Shown: positions 1 through 6,678 of the stretch, one piece after another
Position numbering within the stretch: the stretch's first letter is position 1
Layout of the letters: every line of letters starts with the position of its first letter
From: Penaeus vannamei
Taxonomy: Eukaryota; Arthropoda; Malacostraca; Decapoda; Penaeidae
Direction: 5' to 3'
Assembly: GCF_042767895.1 (NCBI RefSeq)
Contig: NC_091568.1
Span: 21,718,658-21,728,657 of the forward strand
Length of the DNA: 10,000 nt
Notes under the pieces: model-generated
What the model was told of the DNA's origin: nothing
The model's database searches: none
The model's input: the letters and a program-made list of their open reading frames with translations, nothing else
Translations under genes and position numbers: made by a program

Positions 1-3
1 CCC

Positions 4-550
4 TTTTTCGAGTTTAAAGGATGATTTGGATGATAACCGAATCAATAATGACAATAATGACGATAATAATGATAATTATGAGAGTAATTATGACAATAAT
101 TATGATCATAATTATACAATGAGAATTATAATGACGATTTGCCTAATAATTGTAATAATAGCAATAATCAACACAATTCTAATGATTTTCCTAATAACAG
201 TAACGACAATGGTAACAAAAATAATAATAGAAGTAATTATAACACGGCTATTATTGTTACTATAATCCTTATTATTGTTGTTATTATTTCCAGAATTATC
301 ATTATTGTCATTATCATTATCAAAATAATTATAATGATGAAAACGGCATTAATAATGAAGATAATGACTATCATAATGACTATATGAAGGGTGATGAGAG
401 CGATAATGACAGTAATGATAATAATGATAATTATCATTATAAAGCCGATCTATAATGAGAAAAAGGCTAAAAGTAGAAAAATCCCAAAAGTCGTAAAAAC
501 GACGAAATCTAGCGAAATACAGCCTTTGGAGAGATGAGTCGAAAACCCCC
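4..550 (+). repeat. Family A unit 1 (547 bp, 39-bp internal deletion)
   Basis: Compared with the next unit, this copy goes directly from AAAGGATGATT to TGGATGATAACC and lacks 39 bp (ATGATGATCTTAG onward). The missing stretch is bounded by two GATGATT direct repeats in the complete unit, as expected from slippage or a single-strand-annealing deletion. Its island also has GTCGTAAAAACGACG where the other units have GTCGAAAAACCGGCG, which makes it the most diverged copy of the left array. The unit before it is cut by the window edge. Confidence 0.88.
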
Positions 551-570
551 TTTTTCGAGTTTAAAGGATG
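451..570 (+). repeat. Conserved non-simple island of family A (first of three)
   Basis: This block starts at TATAATGAGAAAAAGGC and runs through ATCCCAAAAGTCG, AAATCTAGCGAAATACAGCC and TTTGGAGAGATGAGTCG to GAGTTTAAAGGATG. It recurs at about 1037-1158 and 1622-1743, and in reverse complement at about 9880-10000. It is the only part of the unit with ordinary sequence complexity and several CpGs. A diverged version forms the family B island, so this is the ancestral core that links the two families. Its function is unknown. A protein-binding role is possible, but nothing in the sequence proves it. Confidence 0.85.
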
Positions 571-1137
571 ATTATGATGATCTTAGCAATAATTCTGCTA
601 ATTATGATGATTTGGATGATAACCGAATCAATAATGACAATAATGACGATAATAATGATAATTATGAGAGTAATTATGACAATAATTATGATCATAATTA
701 TACAATGATAATTATAATGATGATTTGCCTAATAATTGCAATAATAACAATAATCAACACTATTCTAATGATTTTCCTAATAATAATAACCACAATGATA
801 ACAGGAATAATAATAGAAATAATTATAACAAGGCTATTATTGTTATTATAATCCTTATTATTGTTATTATTTCCAGAATTATCATTATTGTCATTATCAT
901 TATCAAAATAATTATAATGATGAAAATGACATTAATAATTAAGATAATGACTATTATAATGACTATATCAAGGGTGATTAGGGCGATATTGACAGTAATG
1001 ATAATAATGATGATAATTATCATTATAAAGCCCATCTATAATGAGAAAAAGGCTAAAAGTAGAAAAATCCCAAAAGTCGAAAAACCGGCGAAATCTAGCG
1101 AAATTCAGCCTTTGGAGAGATGAGTCGAAAACCCCCC
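551..1137 (+). repeat. Family A unit 2 (587 bp)
   Basis: This is a complete unit and keeps the 39-bp segment missing from unit 1. It is nearly identical to unit 3. Visible differences include AAATTCAGCC for AAATACAGCC in the island and an extra TGA near 1010. It is a useful reference copy for the family. Confidence 0.9.
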
Positions 1138-1722
1138 TTTTTCGAGTTTAAAGGATGATTATGATGCTCTTAGCAATAATTCTGCTAATTAAGATGATTT
1201 GGATGATAACAATCAATAATGACAACAATGACGATAATAATGATAATTATGAGAGTAATTTGGACAATAATTATGATCATATATATACAATGATAATTAT
1301 AATGATGATTTGCCTAATAATTGCAATAATAACAATAATCAACACTATTCTAATGATTTTCCTAATAATAATAACGACAATGATAACAGGAATAATAATA
1401 GAAGTAATTATAACACGGCTATTATTGTTATTATAATCCTTATTATTGTTGTTATTATTTCCAGAATTATCATTATTGTCATTATCATTATCAAAATAAT
1501 TATAATGATGAAAATGGCATTAATAATTAAGATAATGACTATTATAATGACTATATCAAGGGTGATTAGGGCGATATTGACAGTAATGATAATAATGATA
1601 ATTATCATTATAAAGCCCATCTATAATGAGAAAAAGGCTAAAAGTAGAAAAATCCCAAAAGTCGAAAAACCGGCGAAATCTAGCGAAATACAGCCTTTGG
1701 AGAGATGAGTCGAAAACCCCCC
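1138..1722 (+). repeat. Family A unit 3 (585 bp)
   Basis: This is a complete unit closely matching unit 2. Local differences include TTAAGATGATTTGG for TTATGATGATTTGG near 1190, loss of CCGA in the AACCGAATCAATAATG segment, and ATCATATATATACAATG for ATCATAATTATACAATG near 1280. Confidence 0.9.
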
Positions 1723-2190
1723 TTTTTCGAGTTTAAAGGATGATTATGATGATCTTCGCAATAATTCTGCTAATTATGATGATTTGGATGATAACCGAAT
1801 CAATAATGACAATAATGACGATAATAATGATAATTATGAGAGTAATTATGATAATAATTATGATAATTATTATACAATGATAATTATAATGATTTGCCTA
1901 ATAATTGCAATAAAAGCAATAATCAACACTATTCTAATGTTTTTCCTAATAATAATAACGACAATGATAACAGAAATAATAATAGAAATAATTATAACAC
2001 GGCAATTATTATTATATTCCTTATTATTGTTGTTATTATTTCCAAAATTATCATTATTGTCATTATCATTATCAAAATAATTATAATGATGAAAAGGACA
2101 TTAATAATTAAGATAATGATTATTATAATGACTATATTAAGGGTGATTAGGGCGATAATGATAGTAGTGATAATAATGATTATAATGACA
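1723..2190 (+). repeat. Family A unit 4, truncated by the retrotransposon
   Basis: This unit follows the family A consensus until about 2190 and then stops, shortly before the expected conserved island. The sequence passes through ATCATCATCATCC into the retrotransposon. It carries more private changes than units 2 and 3, for example CAATAAAAGCAATAATC near 1910 and a longer divergent run at 2150-2190. The missing island is not recovered on the other side of the element. Confidence 0.88.
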
Positions 2191-2203
2191 ATCATCATCA
2201 TCC
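2191..2203 (-). repeat. (GAT)n 3' tail of the retrotransposon
   Basis: On the minus strand the element ends GGATGATGATGAT directly before the satellite. RTE-clade elements end in a short trinucleotide or tetranucleotide tail rather than poly(A). The tail is indistinguishable from the GATGAT words of the surrounding satellite, so the exact 3' boundary cannot be fixed to the base. Confidence 0.7.
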
Positions 2204-2207
2204 GGAG

Positions 2208-2507
2208 CTAACGCCGATGGGGGCACATAGCCGCGTCCACCTTCTGCTTCCACCTTTTGGGATCCCTCATGGCAAGTCGCCAGGCAGGGGCCCGGCCCAT
2301 CTCGATCTCTTCCCGACAGGTTTGATCGATATGCCCAAGCCACGACCTCCTAGGTCTTCCCACAGGCCTCTTCCACCCAGGGTTGTCTCTTACAGAGACA
2401 ACCTGATGGGCAGGATCAGCCTGTCGAAAACGAGCCAGGTGGCCATATAGCCTGAATTGGCGATCCCGCCAACAGTACCCCATGATTCGGCGCAAGGACC
2501 TATTACA
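2208..2507 (-). pseudogene. Retrotransposon C-terminal domain, third frame, to native stop
   Basis: The third frame continues with CNRSLRRIMGYCWRDRQFRL, then YGHLARF, DPAHQVVSV, a GRPRRSWLGHIDQTC motif and an Arg/Trp-rich end, stopping at TAG (2208-2210). These are family-typical C-terminal motifs: the (R/K)xYGHxxR segment and GRPRxxW are widespread in RTE-like proteins. I recall relatives with about 20 more residues between WRD and RQLRLYG, so another in-frame deletion near 2463 is likely, perhaps between short repeats. The stop sits only about 5-17 bases before the simple-repeat tail. Confidence 0.85.
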
Positions 2508-2605
2508 CAAAAGGCGTCAAGATGAGACTCCAGTGCACTGGATAATGTCCAGGTTTCACTACCATAGAGCAAAACTGGCATTACCAGGGCCCTGAAAACC
2601 CGTAG
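2508..2605 (-). pseudogene. RT C-terminal fragment, second frame
   Basis: This short stretch reads KLRVFRALVMPVLLYGSETW and then TLSSALESHLDAFC, a hallmark of the region after the RT domain in RTE/CR1-like elements (the LLYGSETW motif). It connects to the previous fragment after one missing base at about 2606. It ends at about 2507 where TGTGTAATAGG replaces the expected TGTAATAGG: a duplicated TG moves the frame again. No independent translation start is plausible, so I read it as part of the same broken frame. Confidence 0.85.
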
Positions 2606-3060
2606 TTTGTCCTTCTGCACAGGTACCGGCACCTCCAAATACTCTTGTTGAGAGAGTTCATGACCCCTGCTGCCAGGCCAATCCGTCTGCTGACTTCATG
2701 TTCTGACAGCCCAGAGTTATCAACTGCACTACCAAGGTATGTAAAGCTTTCTGTGACTTCAATGTCCTCGCTGCAAGCACATACCGACTGAACAGGTTCT
2801 CCTAGCAAGTCCCCAAAGTCCTGGACCTTGGTCTTGGTCCAGGAGACCTCTAGACCCAAGGACCTTGCTTCATTACAAAATGCATCCAGAGCCACCACTA
2901 GGGTTTCCAAAGACTCAAATAGAATCGCAACATCATCGACAAAGTCAAGGTCTGTAACCTTAATATTACCCAGTGTTGCTCCACAATGACTTTGAACAGT
3001 AGCTCTACCTAGTATCCAGTCCATGCAAGTGTTGAAAAGGGTTGGTGCAAGAACACAGCC
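2606..3060 (-). pseudogene. RT fragment: catalytic-box to thumb region, first frame
   Basis: After the deletion junction the RT resumes in another frame at GCVLAPTLFNTCMDW (from about 3060). This is the conserved region just before the metal-binding box. The box itself is at 2932-2943 and reads FVDD. RTE relatives have F/YADD, so the alanine before the aspartate pair has become valine, while both aspartates remain. Further on, VSWTKTKVQ (Lys-containing motif of the RT palm/thumb) and FTYLGSAVDNSGLSEHEVSRRIG are typical of the family. At about 2606 a single missing base (ACAAACTA where ACAAAGCTA is expected) shifts the frame, and the reading ends in a spurious tail (NYGFSGPW). There is no start codon of its own in a meaningful place; it is a piece of the interrupted polyprotein. 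Confidence 0.87.
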
Positions 3061-4499
3061 TTTAACAGTTCAGCTGGGATGCCACAAATACCCGCTGCTT
3101 TACCACTCTTCAGCTTGGAGATCGCCTCCCTAACCTCAGCTAGGGAGGGAGGGTCCTCGCTAATGGGTGGGTCCGGCAGCGGAATCACGGCACTACCCAC
3201 ATCCAAGTTAACTGTTGGAGGGTCAACCTGATACAACTGCTCAAAGATCTGGCCACCCACTAAGCGAACTGCAGTCACCTGTGAAGAGGGCTTGGAGTTC
3301 AGTTTTCTCAGGGCTTGGTATGCAGGACGAAGGTCATTTACTAAGAAATGGCCTTCGACTTCCCCAGCAAGATTCCTAATAAACTGTTCCTTGTCCCTTC
3401 TTAACAGAGTTCTGCGCACCTGAGAACGGTGCAAATCCCGATCCCCAGCATCAGTGGCTTCTAGTGTCTCCTGAGAGATTGAATTCTGTCTTGCTCTCGG
3501 GCGTTCTCCAATCGAATCTTGGGCTGCATCAAGCGTTTCATACTTGAAGGTGTCCCACAGATGTACAGGGTCCGTCAGATTGTCAAGCGCTGTGAACCGA
3601 TCAGAGATTGTCTCAGCAAACCTCCGAGCACACTCCCTCTCCTTCAGCCTGTCCAGATGAAACACCCTAGGGTGGTCATTGGGCCGCTGAGGAGTTTTGA
3701 AGTGTACCCGGAGGGTAGCCACAACCAATCTATGGTCAGTACCACAGAACTCAGCACTCCTATACACCCTGCAGTTCTGGAGGATCCTCCAACGAGTGCT
3801 AACGAGAATGTGGTCGATCTCCTTGGCTGCATTACCCACATCGCTGTACCATGTCCAACGATGTGGGTCTGGGCGCTGGTACCAGGAGCCAGAAATCCTC
3901 AATTTCTGGGATCTAGCAAAATCCCGGAAAAGGAGGAAATTCTCGCTGCCGGTATCAACTCCTGAACCATGAGGACCGACTGACATCTCATAGCCAGCTC
4001 GATCGCAGCCAGATACCGCATTGAAGTCACCCAGAACAATACGAATATCTTGCTGTGGACAACTGTCTGCCACAGATGCAAGTTTGGCGTAGAACATCTC
4101 TTTCACGTCAAGTTTACAAACATCGGTAGGAGCGTACACAGCAATAAGAGACATGGAGCCCAAAGACAGCTTCAGTCTCATTACCATTATATGCTCATCG
4201 ACTGGAGTGACCTCTACCACCGAGAGCTGGAGCCTACCGGAGACAGCTATGGCTACTCCCTGGAGATGGTGACCATCGCTGCGGCCTGACCAGTAATAGG
4301 TGTAGCCACCTACACTGGTCGTGCCGCTGCCAGGTCTTCTCACCTCCGAGAGAGCAGCCACCCCTACTCTCAGCCTCTCCAGTTCCCTCGATAGCAGGGG
4401 CAACCGATCATCCTGACGCAAAGAGCTGACGTTCCAGGCCCCCACCCTGACTTCCCGCCTGAGGTTAACCCTCGGGTAGTCGCTCCGGGTGGACGCCAT
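3009..4499 (-). CDS. Retrotransposon endonuclease (EEP family) plus RT N-terminus, truncated frame
   Basis: This is the first part of the element's polyprotein, an endonuclease that would nick target DNA for target-primed reverse transcription. With Met at 4499 as residue 1 (496 residues), the endonuclease/exonuclease/phosphatase motifs are all present: VGAWNV (Asn23), ALSEVRR (Glu52), VYAP (Tyr122), LGDFNA (Asp158, Asn160), RWTWYS (215-218), EIDHILV (Asp229, His230) and GTDHRLV (Asp255, His256). A charged linker follows, then the start of the RT (LKSGKAAGICGIPAELLKA, about 463-481). After residue 481 the frame enters a deletion junction, adds 15 out-of-frame residues and stops. The frame is open upstream to another Met at 4658, but those 53 residues are Gly/Pro-rich and unlike a domain. 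MASTRSDYPRVNLRREV matches my memory of crustacean relatives, so I chose 4499. From memory, about 20 residues before FEQLYQVDPP are also missing (in frame). The endonuclease could still be folded and active, but this is not a host gene. Confidence 0.85.
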   Translation of the reverse strand: MASTRSDYPRVNLRREVRVGAWNVSSLRQDDRLPLLSRELERLRVGVAALSEVRRPGSGTTSVGGYTYYWSGRSDGHHLQGVAIAVSGRLQLSVVEVTPVDEHIMVMRLKLSLGSMSLIAVYAPTDVCKLDVKEMFYAKLASVADSCPQQDIRIVLGDFNAVSGCDRAGYEMSVGPHGSGVDTGSENFLLFRDFARSQKLRISGSWYQRPDPHRWTWYSDVGNAAKEIDHILVSTRWRILQNCRVYRSAEFCGTDHRLVVATLRVHFKTPQRPNDHPRVFHLDRLKERECARRFAETISDRFTALDNLTDPVHLWDTFKYETLDAAQDSIGERPRARQNSISQETLEATDAGDRDLHRSQVRRTLLRRDKEQFIRNLAGEVEGHFLVNDLRPAYQALRKLNSKPSSQVTAVRLVGGQIFEQLYQVDPPTVNLDVGSAVIPLPDPPISEDPPSLAEVREAISKLKSGKAAGICGIPAELLKAVFLHQPFSTLAWTGY

Positions 4500-4930
4500 T
4501 CTGCCACCCCCGCCGACGCTGCCCCACATAAAAGTGGGCAGGCTGCGGGACCCTTCATCCACCTGTGGTGTTCCCTGGGGCTTTGCCCCACAAGCTTCAT
4601 ATTGGGCTGGCGGCTGCCAGGACGCAGGCAGGACGAGGAGCTCCCATTCCCATTCCACGCCCGAGCAGCCACCCTCCCAACGGGACCCGCAGCCCGCCTC
4701 TCTTGCTGGGTAGGAGGGACATTACCCCTCCCCCCAGCATTGCAACTGCCACCGCTGGCTAGCCTTGTGCGAAAAAGGGAAAAAGCGCTGCATAAGTCTC
4801 CCCTGCCAGTTCGTAGCCTCTCCATCATCGAGACTTCTGCAGTGCCTCCTCGTGGCCACCTATGGAAACTGGCACCTTGCGGTCCCAGGCTGAACTGTAG
4901 GGGATCTCGGAGCAGCAGGAGGCCCCAGAG

Positions 4931-4978
4931 GTACAGGGCCATGGCCCACCGGCGTATGGACACGCCCTGGCCCTGTAC
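4931..4978 (-). other. Stem-loop in the element's 5' leader
   Basis: GTACAGGGCCA (4931-4941) and TGGCCCTGTAC (4968-4978) are perfect reverse complements of 11 bp. Inside them GGCGT (4951-4955) and ACGCC (4962-4966) can pair as well, giving a two-part stem. The left arm overlaps the 12-bp palindrome GGGCCATGGCCC (4936-4947). This is what the bases show directly. A role as an RNA structure in the transcript is inference. Confidence 0.65.
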
Positions 4979-5019
4979 TAACTCCTGCCCCTAAGCCCCC
5001 TGGGGTCACTGGGAGGCTC

Positions 5020-5072
5020 GGGGGAGGTGGGTCTTGCCAGTCCTCCTCCCCCCAGAGAATAACCCACTGGCA
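5020..5072 (-). other. Interleaved complementary segments at the 5' terminus (pseudoknot-capable)
   Basis: Three complementary pairs lie in crossing order: GGGGGAGG (5020-5027) with CCTCCCCC (5045-5052), GTGGGT (5027-5032) with ACCCAC (5062-5067), and TGCCAGT (5035-5041) with ACTGGCA (5066-5072). Since all pairs cross, they can form a pseudoknot or mutually exclusive stems, but not one nested hairpin. The position at the extreme 5' end of the element is where some R2/RTE-type elements carry a self-cleaving ribozyme. I could not locate the full catalytic core of such a ribozyme. Confidence 0.5.
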
Positions 5073-5085
5073 GCGAAACACTTAA

Positions 5086-5921
5086 TTGGAAATGCTATTA
5101 TTGCAGTAATCATCAAGATTATCATTATAATTATGATTTTATCATTATCATCATTATTATTGTCATTATCATCATAATTATCATTATTGTCAATACTAAA
5201 GGAATTATCATGGAAATCATCATAATTACCTGAATTAATGTTAAAATCCTCATAATTACCATTAAAAAGCGAAAATGGTTTTTTTCGAGCTTTCTCTCAA
5301 AAGGCTGTTATGGACTGAATGATAATTATTATCATTATTATCATTACTGTCATCCTTTTTATGATGATCATCATTATAGTCATTATCATCATGATTATCA
5401 TTATTATTATCATCATTATTGCAGTTATATTTATTATGCTAATTATTATTGCTATTTTTATTATAACTATTTATATAATGATAATAGCAATAATGATAAT
5501 CTTAGAAATAACAATGACAATGATAATGATGTTATTATTTCTATTACCATTATTAGTATGAAAATTATTATTGCAGTAATTACCAAAATTATCATTATAA
5601 TTATGATTTTATCATTATCATTATCGTCATTAATAAAAGAATTATCATGGAAATCATAATTACCTGAATTAATGTTAAAATCCTTATAATTACCATTACA
5701 AAGCGAAAAGGTTTTTTTTTTCGACGTTTCTCTCAAAAAGCTGTAATACGCAAGATTTTGCCGTTTTTCCGACTTTTGAGATTTTATTACTTCTGGCCTT
5801 TCTTTCATTATAGAAGGACTGAATGATAATTATCATACTGTCATCATTTTTATGATTATTATCATCATAATCATTATCATCATGATTATCATTATTATTA
5901 TCATCATTATTGCAGTTATGA
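5086..5921 (-). repeat. Satellite family B array, minus orientation
   Basis: Reverse-complement family B units run here. The anchor GGACTGAATG (reverse complement of CATTCAGTCC) is at 5312 and 5816, 504 bp apart. The first copy has lost about 85 bp of its conserved island: GTTATGGACTG joins what should be the two island ends. The second copy has the full island (5698-5815), including TTTGCCGTTTTTCCGACTTTTGAG. The array begins directly at the 5' end of the retrotransposon, in the middle of a unit (GCTATTATTGCAGTAATC). It mirrors the plus-oriented array that starts at about 5965. Confidence 0.9.
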
Positions 5922-6073
5922 ATAGTTATAATGATAAAAATAGCAATAATAATTAGCATACTTATCATAACTGCAATAATGATGATAATAATAATGATAA
6001 TCATGATGATAATGACTATAATGATAATAATCATAAAAATGACAGTAATCATAATAATGCTTATAATGATTAT

Positions 6074-6678
6074 CATTCAGTCCATTTATAATGAAATAAA
6101 GGCCAGAAGTAATAAAATCTCAAAAGTCGGAAAAACGGCAAAATCTTGCGCATTACAGCTTTTTGAGAGAAACGTCGAAAAAAATCCCTTTTCGCTTTGT
6201 AATGGTAATTATGAGGATTTTAACATTAATTCAGGCAATTATGATGACTTCCATAATAATTCCTTTATTATTGACAATAATGATTATAATTATGATGATA
6301 ATGACAATGATAATGACAATGATAATGATGATAATGATAAAATCATAATTATAATGATAATCTCGATAATTAATGCAATAATACCAATAATTAACTCTAT
6401 TCCAATAATTTTCATACTAACAATGGTAATAGAAATAATAATAACATCATTATCATTGTCATTATAATTATTATTATTGTCATTATTATTTCAAAGATTA
6501 TCATTATTGCTATTATCATTATATAGATAGTTATCATAATGAAAATAGCAATAAAAATTATCATAATAATTATCATAACTGCAATAATGATAATAATAAT
6601 GATAATCATGATGATAATGACTGTAATGATAATGATCCTCAAAATGATGACAGTAACGATAATAATGATAATAATTAT
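6074..6678 (+). repeat. Family B unit 1 (605 bp, longest copy)
   Basis: This is the longest full unit and a good reference for the family. Its island spans about 6088-6240 and keeps every block: AATAAAGGCCAGAAG, TCGGAAAAACGGCAAAATC, CAGCTTTTTGAGAGAAACG and GAGGATTTTAACATTAATTC. The near-palindromic centre around 6505-6560 (ATTGCTATTATCATTATA followed by TATCATAATGAAAATAGCAAT) is intact. Confidence 0.88.
6088..6240 (+). repeat. Conserved non-simple island of family B (example copy)
   Basis: This is the family B counterpart of the family A island. Shared blocks are ATAATGA-A-AAAGGC, AAATC-CAAAAGTCG, AAATCTAGCG, CAGCCTTT and GAGA...GTCGAAAA. Other plus copies start at about 6691, 7277, 7744, 8269 and 8850. 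Minus copies lie at about 5698-5815 and 9120-9255. The family-specific extension GAGGATTTTAACATTAATTC replaces the TTCGAGTTTAAAGGATG of family A. No function can be read from it. Confidence 0.82.

Larger units (their letters stand above)
1..2190 (+). repeat. Satellite family A array, about 585-bp head-to-tail units
   Basis: A phrase built around TTTTTCGAGTTTAAAGGATG recurs with its T-run at 4, 551, 1138 and 1723, giving periods of 547, 587 and 585 bp. Full-length copies differ by only scattered substitutions and small indels, so the array looks recently homogenised. Each unit begins with TAATGACAATAATGACGATAATAATG-like sequence, turns pyrimidine-rich in the middle (TCATTATTGTCATTATCATT) and ends in a non-simple island (TATAATGAGAAAAAGG onward). 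The array is extremely AT-rich apart from the islands. It is broken at its right edge by the retrotransposon. There is no sign of coding function. The open frames arise because TAATGA repeats put stops in only one of three frames. Confidence 0.93.
4500..5080 (-). other. GC-rich 5' leader (untranslated region) of the retrotransposon
   Basis: The 580 bases upstream of the endonuclease Met are rich in G and C runs and contain no recognisable protein domain. The open stretches here in several frames are low-complexity (Gly/Pro/Arg/Ser-rich) and arise from the base composition. The leader has strong folding potential: interleaved complementary segments at 5020-5072, an 11-bp inverted repeat at 4931-4978, and a tight TGGGGC-TTT-GCCCCA hairpin at 4576-4590. 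An internal promoter would be expected in this position for a non-LTR element, but I cannot identify one. Confidence 0.7.
2191..5085 (-). mobile_element. Degenerate RTE-like non-LTR retrotransposon
   Basis: This block is much more GC-rich than the satellite on both sides. On the minus strand it reads, 5' to 3': a GC-rich leader (about 5080 to 4500), an apurinic-type endonuclease, a linker, a reverse transcriptase (RT) with its core missing, and an RTE-type C-terminal region. The stop codon at 2208-2210 is followed by only a few bases and a (GAT)n tail at 2191-2203. A single endonuclease-RT frame, almost no 3' UTR and a short simple-repeat tail are typical of the RTE clade. The copy is dead: it has a large internal deletion near 3058, a 1-bp deletion near 2606, a 2-bp insertion near 2507, and a changed catalytic box. 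I see no long terminal repeats and no convincing target-site duplication. The exact ends are uncertain by about 10 bp. Confidence 0.9.

Noticed and set aside
451..570. CENP-B-box-like centromere motif in the satellite islands
   Set aside because: The islands contain TTTCG and CGGC words, but not the required spacing of the TTCG...A..CGGG core.
26..2211. Long Asn/Asp-rich and Ile/Met-rich open frames on both strands of the left array
   Set aside because: TAATGA-type repeats put stops in only one frame, so the other frames stay open by composition. The same frames recur in each unit, overlap each other and lack any domain or start context. They are not genes.
3519..3965. A 148-residue plus-strand open frame opposite the endonuclease
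   Set aside because: It is a shadow of the coding strand. The minus-strand frame has all endonuclease motifs, and the plus-strand protein has no recognisable feature.
4370..4963. A 197-residue open frame on the minus strand overlapping the leader and endonuclease
   Set aside because: It runs in a different frame from the endonuclease and is Gly/Arg/Ser/Pro-rich from GC composition. I recognise no ORF1-type domain. A first ORF of the element cannot be excluded, but nothing supports it.
5060..5080. Hammerhead ribozyme motif near the 5' end of the element
   Set aside because: I looked for CTGATGA and GAAA core blocks on the minus strand and did not find them in a suitable arrangement.
2191..5130. 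Target-site duplication flanking the element (GATGATT near 2190 and 5115)
   Set aside because: The short match GATGATT lies in words that occur everywhere in the satellite and is not placed directly next to the 5' end, so it has no weight as evidence.
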